64,000 nt of DNA from Blastomonas aquatica (GCF_014639875.1 NZ_BMGD01000002.1:558001-622000), one strand, 5' to 3'. Counted from the stretch's first letter, positions 10,714 through 19,661 are shown. Notes: generated by a model from the letters alone, not told the origin. Numbers and translations: made by a program.

Positions 10714-11373
10714 TCAATGATGGCTGCGCTTAGCCGTCGTTTCGCTATCGGCCTTCCAGCCCCAGAACAGGTGGCACGGCAGAACATTCCAAAACTCGTA
10801 GCCCCGATCCACACGGTCGAAATAGGGCCGGATCAGTTGATTGGTGAAGGTGTTGAACTGATAGACCAGAAACGCCCCGCCGGGGCGCAGTGCGCGGTGG
10901 GTCGCCTGGGCGATCTCATCGGCGACATTGCCGGGCAACGTCGAGAGCGGCAGGCCCGACAGCACGTAATCGGCATGGGCAAAGCCATGCTGCGCGATGA
11001 TCGCCTCGACATCGGCGGCAGATCCGTGAACCGCAATGAACCGGCTGTCGGGGATGGTCTTGCGCAGATAGCGGATGAAATCCGGGTTGGTGTCGATCGC
11101 GATATAGGTCGCGTTGCGGGGAAGCTTGTCGAGCACCGGGCGGCAGAAGGTTCCGACGCCGGGGCCATATTCCACGAACAGCTCGACGGTCTGCCAGGGA
11201 ACCGGAGCCAGCATTTTGCGGATGGTGCGATCTGACGACGGGACGATCGAGCCCACCATGACCGGGTGCTTCACAAAACCCTTTGCGAAAACCCCCCAAG
11301 CGCCGAACAGACGCTCGGCGCGCGCCTTGATCCGCTGCCGCAGGGGCAGCTGGGCCAGGTCGTTGGAATGCAT
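10714..11373 (-). CDS. Phospholipid N-methyltransferase-like SAM-dependent methyltransferase
   Basis: The 219-residue protein carries the SAM motif VEYGPGVGTFCRPVLD and the N-terminal VGSIVPSSDRTIRKML segment, which is characteristic of the PmtA-like phospholipid methyltransferase group (COG3963). Some members methylate phosphatidylethanolamine to phosphatidylcholine; others have no proven substrate. No membrane helix is evident, consistent with a soluble, membrane-associated enzyme. It is divergent from the monooxygenase-domain gene at 11503. Substrate is inferred from family only. Confidence 0.75.
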   Translation of the reverse strand: MHSNDLAQLPLRQRIKARAERLFGAWGVFAKGFVKHPVMVGSIVPSSDRTIRKMLAPVPWQTVELFVEYGPGVGTFCRPVLDKLPRNATYIAIDTNPDFIRYLRKTIPDSRFIAVHGSAADVEAIIAQHGFAHADYVLSGLPLSTLPGNVADEIAQATHRALRPGGAFLVYQFNTFTNQLIRPYFDRVDRGYEFWNVLPCHLFWGWKADSETTAKRSHH

Positions 11374-11502
11374 GGAAAACCTCTCAGATTGGCTGTCAAC
11401 GAGCTGTCACAATTGCAGATTGGGGCGGGCAAAGCAATCATGTGCATCAGTCGCCCATTGCAACTCTTTGCAACGCGGATGCCAGCGCGTAGAGCATTTG
11501 TC

Positions 11503-11838
11503 ATGCTTGCGTCCACAGATTCCCGCATTCATGCGACAGATGCCATCGCGGTCATCTTTGCTGCGCAGCACAGCGGGCGGGATACCGAAGGTTACAGGCT
11601 CGCCGCAGCCGCGATGGATGCGCTGGCCGCGCAGCAGCCCGGCTTTCTCGGGATGGACCATTCGAGCAGCGCCGAAGGCTTTGGAATCACGGTCAGCTAT
11701 TGGACCGATGATGCCAGTGCCAAGGCCTGGCGCGACAACCCCGAGCATGCCGCTGCCCGCGAATCCGGACGCGCGCGCTGGTACACCCGTTATACGATCC
11801 ACGTTGCCCGGATCGAGAGAGGCTATGCCTGGCCATGA
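11503..11838 (+). CDS. Antibiotic biosynthesis monooxygenase (ABM) domain protein
   Basis: This is a 111-residue single ABM/dimeric alpha-beta barrel domain. The segment GFLGMDHSSSAEGFGITVSYWTDDASAKAWRDNPEHAAARESGR shows the usual layout (only key parts: YWTDD, AKAW, HAAARESGR). Such proteins include quinone or haem-degrading monooxygenases, but many have no known substrate. The ATG at 11503 is chosen; an in-frame ATG at 11479 would add eight residues. The stop overlaps the start of the MFS transporter by four bases (ATGA), so the two are translationally coupled. Confidence 0.75.
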   Translation: MLASTDSRIHATDAIAVIFAAQHSGRDTEGYRLAAAAMDALAAQQPGFLGMDHSSSAEGFGITVSYWTDDASAKAWRDNPEHAAARESGRARWYTRYTIHVARIERGYAWP

Positions 11839-13181
11839 GCGACATGCCCGCCCAGCACGAAAGCCCGCTGACCGGCCAAAAGCTGCCCACCGACCGGATG
11901 GCGTTGCTGTTCATGGTCATGCTGGTGACCGCCGCGGGCAACACCGCAATGCAATCGGTCATGCCCGCAATTGGCACCCGGTTGGGCGTCGCCGATTTCT
12001 GGGTGAGCCTGGCCTATAGCTGGTCGGCGCTGTTGTGGATGATTTGTGCGCCCCGCTGGGCGCGGTTGTCGGATCGGCGCGGACGCAAGGCGCTGATGAA
12101 CCTGGGGCTATGGGGCTTCATCTCGTCGTTCGCGTTTTGCGGGCTGACACTGATGGCAGGGCTCAACGGCTATATTTCTGGGGTTTGGACGCTGTTGATC
12201 TTTGCGCTGTTCCGCAGCCTTTATGGCGGACTGGGATCGGCTGGGCCACCGGCGGTGCAAGCCTATGTGGCTGCCCGCACCAGCCGCCAGGAACGCACCC
12301 AGTCGCTGTCGATGATCTCGTCGTCTTTCGGGCTCGGCACCGTGATCGGTCCGGCTCTGGCGCCGTTGATCATCCTGCCGTTCCTGGGACTGCCCAGCCC
12401 GTTTTTCATCTTCGCCGCTTTCGGGCTGCTGGTGCTGGTGACGCTGAAGCTGCGTCTTCCCGACGATACACCCAGCTATTCCGCGCGCGGCCGATTGATC
12501 TCCGAGCCGATGAGCACCGGCGCAGCGGGCGAGGTCTATGACGCCGAGCAGCACGACGAGAACTCTGCCGACGTCGTGGCGCCCTCGCAAGAAAGGTTGT
12601 CCTGGCGCGATCCACGACTGCGGCCCTGGTTGATCACCGGGCTGGTTGGCGGGCATGCCAATGCGATGATCTTGGGGCTGGTCGGCTTCATGCTGCTCGA
12701 CCGCCTTGACCTGCGCGCTACGCCGGAACTGGCCGCCGGTCCGACCGGGCTGGTGCTGATGGCGGGTGCGTTTGCGACCTTGCTCGCGCAATGGGGCTTG
12801 ATCCCGTACCTCAAGATGGGGCCGCGCAGTTCGACCCTGTGGGGCATGGCTCTGGCGGCAGGCGGGTGCACGATGGTTGCCTTCTCCTGGAGCCTTAACG
12901 CGATCGCATTGGGCTTTGCCATCGCCTCGTTGGGTTTCGGGCTGTTCCGTCCCGGCTTTACCGCAGGTTCGTCGCTCGCGGTAACCCGCGCTGAACAGGG
13001 GCAGGTCGCCGGGATCGTCGCCTCGATCAACGGTGCTGCCTATATCATCGCTCCAGCGATCGGGGTGTGGTTGTACAACATCGCGCCGCTCGAAGCGTTT
13101 GCGATCATCATCGCGCTGTGTGTCTTCCTGCTGGTCTGGGGGCGCAGGACGCTTCAGCCGGACGAAGTTCTGGTCCGCTAG
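11835..13181 (+). CDS. MFS transporter, 12-helix type
   Basis: This 448-residue integral membrane protein has about twelve hydrophobic segments. The loop between helices 2 and 3 has the MFS motif A-like sequence RWARLSDRRGRKALM, and the first half contains the antiporter-like GTVIGPALAPL. It resembles drug/H+ antiporters of the tetracycline-efflux group (TMR/DHA1). A polar loop of about 45 residues between helices 6 and 7 is normal. Substrate cannot be told. It is coupled to the ABM gene and converges with the RNase T2 gene, leaving seven bases between stops. Confidence 0.85.
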   Translation: MSDMPAQHESPLTGQKLPTDRMALLFMVMLVTAAGNTAMQSVMPAIGTRLGVADFWVSLAYSWSALLWMICAPRWARLSDRRGRKALMNLGLWGFISSFAFCGLTLMAGLNGYISGVWTLLIFALFRSLYGGLGSAGPPAVQAYVAARTSRQERTQSLSMISSSFGLGTVIGPALAPLIILPFLGLPSPFFIFAAFGLLVLVTLKLRLPDDTPSYSARGRLISEPMSTGAAGEVYDAEQHDENSADVVAPSQERLSWRDPRLRPWLITGLVGGHANAMILGLVGFMLLDRLDLRATPELAAGPTGLVLMAGAFATLLAQWGLIPYLKMGPRSSTLWGMALAAGGCTMVAFSWSLNAIALGFAIASLGFGLFRPGFTAGSSLAVTRAEQGQVAGIVASINGAAYIIAPAIGVWLYNIAPLEAFAIIIALCVFLLVWGRRTLQPDEVLVR

Positions 13182-13188
13182 ATCGTGA

Positions 13189-13911
13189 TCACAGCCCGCG
13201 CCAGATTCTAAGTGGGACATCCCCGCGCGGTTGGCGGACATGGGCAGGGCAGGCGCGCGGACGATAGGTCAGCCCCAGGCACACGCGCACCTCCTGCAGC
13301 CAGCCGCGGGTGTTGCTGCGGATCACGATGCTTTGCGGCGTCATCCCGGGATTGGCGCGCGCGAGTTCGCGCTTGAGCATTCCGTGGGTCAGCGCGCGGC
13401 GCGACAGCCGCTCCATATCGGGAAGCTGTATTGCGCGGTAAACCTTTGTTGCGGTTCGGAAATAGGTGCCGGGGTCGCGGGCCATGCAGCTGCCGTGCTT
13501 GTCCCATTGGTGCGCGATCAACCGGGGTGATGGCATATCGCACAACGTGCTGCGTACCACCGAAAGCGGCACCTGCACCGGTGATCGCGCGCAATATTGC
13601 GGGTAGGCGGCGGTCTTGCCCTTGGGCCACAGGCCGTGGAGGATGAAGCCGAATTCGCCATGATCGCGGCTGCACTGCAGCGCCTCGCCCGGACGGTTTT
13701 CGCGGCCCTTGCAGTGTTCTGGCGACCAGCTGAGCGCCAAGGTGTAACCGGTGACCGGGATCACCCGGCGGACGTCCTTGCCGGGGCGTTTGGGGATGGA
13801 TAACGCCCTCAGCTGTTCGGGCATTCGGCATTGATAGGCCTGCGCCATCGCAGGGACGGAAAGACCGCTACCGCATGCCCCCAACGCGGCAAGGGCAGCC
13901 AGCAACCGCAT
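13189..13911 (-). CDS. Ribonuclease T2 family protein, exported
   Basis: RNase T2 enzymes cleave single-stranded RNA in the periplasm or outside the cell. The 240-residue protein has a signal peptide (ending near AMAQA), the first catalytic segment FILHGLWP (His92) and the second, AHQWDKHGSC (His133 to Cys141). In the second segment the usual glutamate after the histidine (HEW) is glutamine here, which may lower or change activity. Several cysteines fit the family disulfides. Its ATG overlaps the nadC stop (TGAATG), so it is coupled to nadC. Confidence 0.85.
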   Translation of the reverse strand: MRLLAALAALGACGSGLSVPAMAQAYQCRMPEQLRALSIPKRPGKDVRRVIPVTGYTLALSWSPEHCKGRENRPGEALQCSRDHGEFGFILHGLWPKGKTAAYPQYCARSPVQVPLSVVRSTLCDMPSPRLIAHQWDKHGSCMARDPGTYFRTATKVYRAIQLPDMERLSRRALTHGMLKRELARANPGMTPQSIVIRSNTRGWLQEVRVCLGLTYRPRACPAHVRQPRGDVPLRIWRGL

Positions 13912-14760
13912 TCAGGCCGCCGTGAAATCCAGGCCGATGTCGGCGGCAGGCGCCGACTGGGTCAGCCGCCCGACCGAGATGAAATCGACACCTGTCTGTG
14001 CGATCGCGCGGATCGTCTCGAGCGTCACACCGCCCGATGCTTCGCACGGCACCCGTCCGCCGACCAAAGTCACCGCTCCGCGCAAGACCGCAGGCGACAT
14101 GTTGTCGAGCAGCAGGTGGGTCGCGCCGGCGGCGAGCGCAGGCTCGATCTGGTCGACACGATCGACCTCGACGATGATTCGCTCGATTCCGCCAGCGAAC
14201 GCGCGACGGACCGCCTCGCCGATATCGCCTGCCACTGCGACATGGTTGTCCTTGATCATAGCGGCATCCCACAGCCCCATGCGATGGTTCTGCGCGCCGC
14301 CCTGGCGGGTCGCGTATTTCTCGAGCAGGCGCAGCCCGGGGATGGTCTTGCGCGTATCGAGCAGCACCGCGCCGGTCCCCGCGATCGTATCGACATAGGT
14401 CCGCGTCAGGGTGGCGATGCCGCTGAGGTGCTGCACGGTGTTGAGCGCCGACCGCTCTGCGGTGAGCAACGCCCGTGCCTTGCCGGAGACGCTGAGCAGA
14501 TCGGTCCCGGCGAGAACCGTCGCACCTTCGGAGACCAGCAGTTCAACCTCGCAATCGGGGTCGAGCGCGCGGAAAAATGCCGCGGCAATCGGCAGCCCGG
14601 CGACCGTCATCGGGTGCCGGGCATCCATCACCCCGGCAAAGCGCGCTTCGGCGGGGATGACGCTTTGCGAGGTGACGTCGAGGCCATCGGGGCCAAGATC
14701 CTCCGCCAGCGTTGCGGCGACGAACTGTGCCAGGTCAAAGCCGTCGATCGAAAAGGCCAT
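13912..14760 (-). CDS. nadC: Nicotinate-nucleotide pyrophosphorylase (carboxylating)
   Basis: NadC makes nicotinate mononucleotide from quinolinate and PRPP in NAD synthesis. The ATG at 14760, with AGGGA upstream, gives 282 residues, the normal length. Conserved features include ALLTAERSALNTVQHLSGIAT, DTRKTIPGLR, EKYATRQGGAQNHRMGL and the C-terminal ASGGVTLETI. The gene lies downstream of glpX and is followed directly by RNase T2. nadA and nadB are not in the window. Confidence 0.96.
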   Translation of the reverse strand: MAFSIDGFDLAQFVAATLAEDLGPDGLDVTSQSVIPAEARFAGVMDARHPMTVAGLPIAAAFFRALDPDCEVELLVSEGATVLAGTDLLSVSGKARALLTAERSALNTVQHLSGIATLTRTYVDTIAGTGAVLLDTRKTIPGLRLLEKYATRQGGAQNHRMGLWDAAMIKDNHVAVAGDIGEAVRRAFAGGIERIIVEVDRVDQIEPALAAGATHLLLDNMSPAVLRGAVTLVGGRVPCEASGGVTLETIRAIAQTGVDFISVGRLTQSAPAADIGLDFTAA

Positions 14761-14820
14761 GGTATCTTTTCCCTGCCGGAGCATGTGACCGGTGCCGCCG
14801 TTGCCCGCAAACCCCCTCAA

Positions 14821-14858
14821 GCCGCCGGCATGGGCTTTTGTCTCCCCCCACCGGCGGC
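14821..14858 (-). terminator. Hairpin after glpX
   Basis: GCCGCCGG (14821-14828) and CCGGCGGC (14851-14858) form an 8-bp GC-rich stem with a 22-base loop, eight bases past the glpX stop and before nadC. Downstream on the minus strand is only a short TT...GGGGGTTT tract, so it may be an attenuator or mRNA-stabilising hairpin rather than a full terminator. Confidence 0.4.
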
Positions 14859-14865
14859 AATCGGC

Positions 14866-15867
14866 TTAATCAGCGATGCGGTGCTCGCCCTTGACCCAGC
14901 GCACGGTGCCGCTCGACGAGCGCATCACTACGGTTTCGGTGGTCATGATGCCATCGCGGCGACGCTTGACGCCTTCGAGCAGCGACCCATCGGTGACGCC
15001 GGTCGCAGCAAAGATGCAATCGCCCTTGGCAAGATCGGACAGGTCATAGATCGCGTTCAAATCCTCGATGCCCCATTTGCGCGCACGGGCACGCTCGTCA
15101 TCGTTACGAAACAGCAGACGGCCCTTGAACTGGCCACCGACGCAGCGCAGCGCTGCCGCCGCCAGAACGCCCTCGGGTGCGCCGCCAGAACCCATGTAGA
15201 GGTCGATCGTGGTGTCGGGATCGGTGGTGGCAATCACGCCAGCAACATCGCCATCGGGAATCAGCACAATGCCACAGCCGATGCCGCGCAGTTCCTCGAT
15301 CATTTCGGCATGGCGCGGCCGGTCGAGCACGCACACGATGATGTCGGCAGGTTTCACGCCCTTGGCAGCGGCGAGCGCCTGCACGTTTTCGGTCGGGGTC
15401 TTGTTGAGATCGATCACGCCTTCGGGGTAGCCGGGGCCAACAGCAATCTTGTCCATATAAACGTCGGGCGCGTTGAGCAGGCATCCGTTTTCGGCAATCG
15501 CCAGCACGGCGAGCGCGTTGGGACCAGCCTTGGCGGTGATGGTGGTACCTTCGAGCGGATCGAGCGCGATGTCGATGCGCGGCGCGCCTGCATTGCCAAG
15601 TCCGACCTTTTCGCCGATGTACAGCATCGGAGCCTCGTCGCGCTCGCCTTCGCCAATCACCACGGTGCCGTCGATATCCAGTCCGTTGAGCGCCGCGCGC
15701 ATCGCTTCGACGGCGGCAGCGTCGGCGGCCTTCTCGTCGCCCCGGCCGATCAGCTTGGAAGCTGCGATAGCCGCCGCTTCGGTGACCCGGACCATTTCGA
15801 GCACCAGAACCCGGTCGAGTTGTGGGGTTTCTGCAGGGGGCGTTGCTTTCGGGCTTGCGCTGGACAT
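14866..15867 (-). CDS. glpX: Fructose-1,6-bisphosphatase class II
   Basis: GlpX hydrolyses fructose 1,6-bisphosphate to fructose 6-phosphate in gluconeogenesis. The 333-residue protein has the metal-binding motifs VVIGEGERDEAPMLYIGE and DIALDPLEGTT, and the C-terminal MGSGGAPEGVLAAAALR typical of class II enzymes. Length and motifs are complete. In sphingomonads glpX often lies directly after hom; here hom (18078-19382) is about 2.2 kb upstream on the same strand with DUF808 and two rightward genes in between. Confidence 0.96.
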   Translation of the reverse strand: MSSASPKATPPAETPQLDRVLVLEMVRVTEAAAIAASKLIGRGDEKAADAAAVEAMRAALNGLDIDGTVVIGEGERDEAPMLYIGEKVGLGNAGAPRIDIALDPLEGTTITAKAGPNALAVLAIAENGCLLNAPDVYMDKIAVGPGYPEGVIDLNKTPTENVQALAAAKGVKPADIIVCVLDRPRHAEMIEELRGIGCGIVLIPDGDVAGVIATTDPDTTIDLYMGSGGAPEGVLAAAALRCVGGQFKGRLLFRNDDERARARKWGIEDLNAIYDLSDLAKGDCIFAATGVTDGSLLEGVKRRRDGIMTTETVVMRSSSGTVRWVKGEHRIAD

Positions 15868-15955
15868 GGCAGGCGGGTCATCCTTCTATTATGGGGCACC
15901 AGTTGCGTTCCAGGCCTGGTGCGTTGCGCCCGGTCCATAAGGGAGCATTATTGCA

Positions 15956-16495
15956 TTGTCGAGAATGCTGTTCGCGGCGGCCCTGGTGGCCTTTTCCGCC
16001 CTTTTGGTCCCGGCTGCAAGCGCGCAGGACGCGCAGGATGATACAAGGCTGCCCGAACCTGAACAGCGCGCGCCCGATCCGGTTGACGCGAAGGTCAAGC
16101 AGCTGATTCGGCAATCCGACGAATGGACCGGCAAGGAAGAGCGCGCAAAACGCTGCCAGCCCAGCGCGGCGGGCCAGGCTATCGTCGTGTGCGGCGAGAC
16201 CGACCCGAGCGCCAAGTTTCGGGTTCCGCCCGATACCGAAGGGCGGCTTGCCACCGGCGGCCCGCCGCCAGCGCCCGATGTGGCAGGCGATGGCATCTTC
16301 AAGGGCAAGGCGACCTTCAGCGGATGCATGATCCCGCCATGCCCTCCGCCGCCTGCCTATATGATCGATTTTTCCAAGCTGCCCGAGGTTGACGAAGAGT
16401 ATCTTAAAAGGGCGCGTGCGGCAGAGGCAGCGGAACGTCTGCGCTCCAGCACCGCCACCACAACTGGTCCCAACGGCAGCGGCGGCCCGCAATGA
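15956..16495 (+). CDS. Hypothetical exported protein, Pro-rich
   Basis: This is a 179-residue protein with a clear signal peptide (MLFAAALVAFSALLVPAASAQ). The mature part contains four cysteines and a run CMIPPCPPPPAY, then a charged C-terminal helix and a Ser/Thr/Gly-rich tail. I recognise no family. Start is the TTG at 15956, with GGGAG eleven bases upstream; the only nearby ATG would remove part of the n-region. The stop overlaps the next start as ATGA, so it is coupled to the acetyltransferase. Confidence 0.65.
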   Translation: MSRMLFAAALVAFSALLVPAASAQDAQDDTRLPEPEQRAPDPVDAKVKQLIRQSDEWTGKEERAKRCQPSAAGQAIVVCGETDPSAKFRVPPDTEGRLATGGPPPAPDVAGDGIFKGKATFSGCMIPPCPPPPAYMIDFSKLPEVDEEYLKRARAAEAAERLRSSTATTTGPNGSGGPQ

Positions 16496-17016
16496 GCGCG
16501 ATCCCTGTGATCGAAACCTTGCGCCTGCGTCTGCGCGGGCCGGTGCCCTCCGATTTCGACGCGTATGCAGCGATGTGGGCCGACGAACGGGTCACGGCGT
16601 TTATCGGCGGCAAGCCGCGCAACCGCACCGAAAGCTGGGCAAGGTTCATTGGCATGCACGGGCTATGGGCGTTGTGCGGCTATGGCTACTGGCTGTTCGC
16701 CGATCGCCAGACCGACGCCCTGGTCGGCGTCGGAGGGCTTGCCAGCTTCGAGCGCGGCATTGCCGAATTGCAGGGCTATCCCGAGGCCGGCTGGGCGATT
16801 GCACCCGATCGTTGGTCGAAGGGGCTGGTGAGCGAGGCGATGGAAGCCGTGATGGCGTGGAGCGACGCGACGCGGGGTGCACCTGAAATCCGCTGCATCA
16901 TCGATCCCGGACACGGTGCATCTGAGCATGTCGCGACCAAATTGGGTTTCGTGAAGATCAGCGAGGCGTGGCTCGAGCCCAAGCCGGTCAATGTGTATGC
17001 GCGGGTAGTGGGGTAG
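16492..17016 (+). CDS. GNAT family N-acetyltransferase (RimJ/RimL-like)
   Basis: The 174-residue protein starts with IETLRLRLRGPVPSDFDAYAAMW, the typical opening of RimJ/RimL-type GNAT enzymes, and has the acetyl-CoA-binding region around GWAIAPDRWSKGLVSEAM and the C-terminal CIIDPGHGASEHVATKLGF. Substrate is not predictable; members acetylate protein N-termini, antibiotics or small metabolites. It overlaps the exported-protein gene by four bases and is followed by a dispersed repeat. Confidence 0.85.
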   Translation: MSAIPVIETLRLRLRGPVPSDFDAYAAMWADERVTAFIGGKPRNRTESWARFIGMHGLWALCGYGYWLFADRQTDALVGVGGLASFERGIAELQGYPEAGWAIAPDRWSKGLVSEAMEAVMAWSDATRGAPEIRCIIDPGHGASEHVATKLGFVKISEAWLEPKPVNVYARVVG

Positions 17017-17040
17017 AGGTTAGTGCCCGTTTTGCCTTTT

Positions 17041-17120
17041 CGTCACCCCCGCGCAGGCGGGGGTGACGCTTCTGCGCTGACATCCCGCCAAAGCGGGATT
17101 CCCGCGTTCGCGGGAATGAC
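17041..17120. repeat. Dispersed palindromic repeat, family B
   Basis: It contains two hairpins: GTCACCCCCGCG/CGGGGGTGAC and TCCCGCGTTCGCGGGA. Related copies are at 20475-20556, 60528-60607 and, in altered form, inside a helicase gene at 56257-56392. It fills the gap between two convergent genes. Confidence 0.85.
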
Positions 17121-17136
17121 TGGAGTAGAATAAGCG

Positions 17137-18072
17137 TCAGTGCTTCTTGCCCGGCAGCGCCTTTAGCGCGAACGCGATGATGCTGCCCAGGACGAAACCG
17201 ACGATGCCGGCCAGCACCGCGCCGATCACCCATTCGACCAGTCCGCCGACGGCAGGCATCGCCGCGCCACCTGCAACCGCCAGATCGTGAATGAAATGCT
17301 CGGGGCCATCGATGCCGAACACGGCCAGGCCATGGATGATGATCTGCCCGCCGACCCAGATCATCGCTGCCGTGCCGATGATCGACAGCGCCGACATCAC
17401 CACCGGCATCGCCTTGACCAGTCCCCGGCCAAAGCTCTGCGTTGCGGCTGAGTCCTTCTGCGCCAGATGCAGGCCGATATCGTCCATCTTCACGATCACC
17501 GCCACCGCGCCATAAACGACGAGGGTGATGAGCAGGCCGACGACCGCCAGCACCGCTGCCTGGATCATGATCGGTCGATCGGCGACTTCAGACAGCGCGA
17601 TCGCCATGATTTCGGCCGACAGGATCAGGTCGGTGCGCACCGCGCCGCTCACCCGCTCGTTCTCGAGCGCGAACATGTCCTGCACTTGCGCCACGTCTTG
17701 TGCGACGTCGGGTTTGTGACCCAAGGCGTGGACCACCTTTTCCGCACCCTCGAAGCACAGATACAGCCCGCCCAGCATCAGGATCGGCGTGATCGCCCAG
17801 GGCAGGAACGCGCTGAGCAGCAGCCCGATTGGCAACAGTATGACGAACTTGTTGAACAGCGACCCCTTGGCGATCCGCCAGATCACCGGCAGCTCGCGCT
17901 CGGGCTTGAAGTCGGTGACGTATTGCGGGGTGACCGCGGCATCATCGACCACGACGCCGGCAGCCTTGGCTCCAGCCTTGGCCGATGCGGCTCCGATATC
18001 GTCGAGCGATACGGCTGCAAGCCGCGTCAATGCGGCGACATCGTCCAGAAGTGCGGCAAGACCGGAGGGCAT
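17137..18072 (-). CDS. DUF808 family inner-membrane protein (YedI-like)
   Basis: This is a 311-residue protein that begins MPSGLAALLDDVAALTR, the invariant start of DUF808/YedI proteins. It has several membrane helices (for example FVILLPIGLLLSAFLPWAI and IQAAVLAVVGLLITLVVYGA) and the conserved LCFEGAEKVVHAL. The family is widespread but without a proven function. The gene starts six bases after the hom stop, so both are probably in one leftward operon. The short C-terminal basic tail (PGKKH) is normal for the family. Confidence 0.88.
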   Translation of the reverse strand: MPSGLAALLDDVAALTRLAAVSLDDIGAASAKAGAKAAGVVVDDAAVTPQYVTDFKPERELPVIWRIAKGSLFNKFVILLPIGLLLSAFLPWAITPILMLGGLYLCFEGAEKVVHALGHKPDVAQDVAQVQDMFALENERVSGAVRTDLILSAEIMAIALSEVADRPIMIQAAVLAVVGLLITLVVYGAVAVIVKMDDIGLHLAQKDSAATQSFGRGLVKAMPVVMSALSIIGTAAMIWVGGQIIIHGLAVFGIDGPEHFIHDLAVAGGAAMPAVGGLVEWVIGAVLAGIVGFVLGSIIAFALKALPGKKH

Positions 18073-18077
18073 GAGGG

Positions 18078-19382
18078 TCAGTCTCCCAGAAGGTGAATCA
18101 CGAGCGGTTCGGCATGCAGGCTGGGGGAGCCCTTCAGGGCTAAGATGGTGGCAGCCACCGCACTTTCTGGGCCTTCGTGCGTGACCATCGCCACCAGCAC
18201 GCTGCCATTGGGGCTGCGGCCCTTCTGGATGAGGCTTTCGATCGAAACCCCTGCATCGCGCATGGCCGCGGTGATCTCTGCAAGAACCCCGGGGCGGTCG
18301 GCGACTTCGAAGCGCAGATAGCATTTGCCGATGCGGTGCCCCGTTTCGGCGCGGCCAACCTTGTCGAGCTCGCGCACCGGCATCGAGAAGGCAGGGCCGA
18401 TTTCGCCGCGCGCGATGTCGATCAGGTCGGCGACGACCGCGCTTGCGGTCGGACCATCGCCCGCGCCTGCGCCCTGAAACAGCAGGCGTCCGGAGAAGTT
18501 GCCCTCGGCCACCACCGCATTGGTCGATCCGTCGACATGCGCCAGCGGATGGTTCATCGGTACCAGATAGGGGTGGACCCGCTGGAACAGTCGCGCATCG
18601 CCGTTGCTGCCGTCAATCTCGGCCATGCCGATCAGGCGGATACGGTAGCCCAAAGCGTCGGCCTGGGCGATATCGGCGGACAGGATCTTGCGGATGCCGC
18701 TGCGCTCGATCCCTTCGAAATCGAGCTGGGTGCCAAAGGCGAGTGCGGCGAGAATCGAGAGCTTGTGCGCGGCATCAACGCCATCGATGTCAAAGCTGGG
18801 GTCGGCCTCGGCAAAACCGCGCGCCTGGGCTTCAGCGAGCACGTCGGCGAAATCCTGCCCGGTTTTTTCCATCGCCGAGAGGATGAAGTTACAGGTGCCG
18901 TTGAGGATGCCATAGACCCGTTCGAGCCGGTTGGCCGCAGCGCCTTCGCGCAGGCCCTTGATCACCGGAATGCCACCTGCAACCGCAGCTTCGTATTTGA
19001 ACGCAAGGCCAGCGGTCTCGGCGCGCTGGGCGAGATCGAGCCCGTGATGCGCGACCATCGCCTTGTTGGCGGTGACGAAGGCTTTTCCGCCCGCGATGCT
19101 TTCCTTGGCGAGCGTCAATGCCGGGCCGTCGGCGCCGCCGATCAGCTCGACCACGACATCGATATCCGGCCGGGTGGCGAACTCGCCCATATCGTCGACC
19201 CATTCATAGCGCGACAGGTCGACGCCGCGATCCTTGGACCTGTCGCGTGCGGTGATCGCCGCGACACAAATGGGTTTGCCCGCGCGCCGGGCGATCAGCG
19301 CCGCATTCTCTTCGAGCAGCCGGATCACGCCTGCGCCGACAGTTCCAAGCCCCACCAGCGCGATGTTCAGCGTCTCACCCAT
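18078..19382 (-). CDS. hom: Homoserine dehydrogenase
   Basis: Hom reduces aspartate semialdehyde to homoserine, the branch point to threonine and methionine. The 434-residue monofunctional enzyme has the nucleotide-binding GLGTVGAGV at the N-terminus, the catalytic region YEAAVAGGIPVIKGLREG, GILNGTCNFIL, EAQARGFAEADPSFDIDG, and a C-terminal ACT domain (about 350-434, RPGVLAEITAAMRDAGVSI) for feedback control by threonine. thrC is in the same window at 30391. The upstream gap contains a G-rich repeat. Confidence 0.97.
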   Translation of the reverse strand: MGETLNIALVGLGTVGAGVIRLLEENAALIARRAGKPICVAAITARDRSKDRGVDLSRYEWVDDMGEFATRPDIDVVVELIGGADGPALTLAKESIAGGKAFVTANKAMVAHHGLDLAQRAETAGLAFKYEAAVAGGIPVIKGLREGAAANRLERVYGILNGTCNFILSAMEKTGQDFADVLAEAQARGFAEADPSFDIDGVDAAHKLSILAALAFGTQLDFEGIERSGIRKILSADIAQADALGYRIRLIGMAEIDGSNGDARLFQRVHPYLVPMNHPLAHVDGSTNAVVAEGNFSGRLLFQGAGAGDGPTASAVVADLIDIARGEIGPAFSMPVRELDKVGRAETGHRIGKCYLRFEVADRPGVLAEITAAMRDAGVSIESLIQKGRSPNGSVLVAMVTHEGPESAVAATILALKGSPSLHAEPLVIHLLGD

Positions 19383-19484
19383 TTAACGTCCCTCAGCGTT
19401 GCCTCATCCGCGTTGTCCTTAGCGTGTGGTGCGCCAAAGGGAAGAGATCAAACAGATGTGCGCCAGCGCCAGGGGGCTGAGGCC

Positions 19485-19562
19485 AGAGGGCGGGGGTCGG
19501 AGGGCGGGGGTCGGAGGGCAGGGGGCAGGGGGCAGGGGGCAGGGGGCAGGGGGCAGGGGGCA
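19485..19562. repeat. G-rich tandem repeat with six exact GGGGGCA copies
   Basis: Two copies of a 14-base unit (GGAGGGCGGGGGTC-like, from 19485) are followed by six perfect heptamers GGGGGCA at 19521-19562. The plus strand could form G-quadruplexes, and copy number is likely to vary by slippage. It lies between divergent hom and the nucleotidyltransferase gene, about 100 bp before the latter's start. Confidence 0.9.
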
Positions 19563-19661
19563 GAGAACAGGGGCCAGAGGGGAGAAGCAACCAGGGTTGT
19601 TGGCAGTGCAATCGCACTTTATAGGCGCTGGGACACCCGAAGTGCGCGAAAGGTCTGCAGC

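Noticed and set aside
13831-16041. 736-codon plus-strand frame across nadC and glpX
   Set aside because: Both nadC and glpX on the minus strand have full family motifs; the plus frame has none.
19485-19562. Short tandem repeats as a possible CRISPR
   Set aside because: Units are 7 and 14 bases with no spacers between them; no cas genes are present.
18177-19661. Long upstream extension of the nucleotidyltransferase frame
   Set aside because: It runs opposite hom and through the G-rich repeat; the ATG at 19662 with a ribosome binding site begins the recognisable domain.
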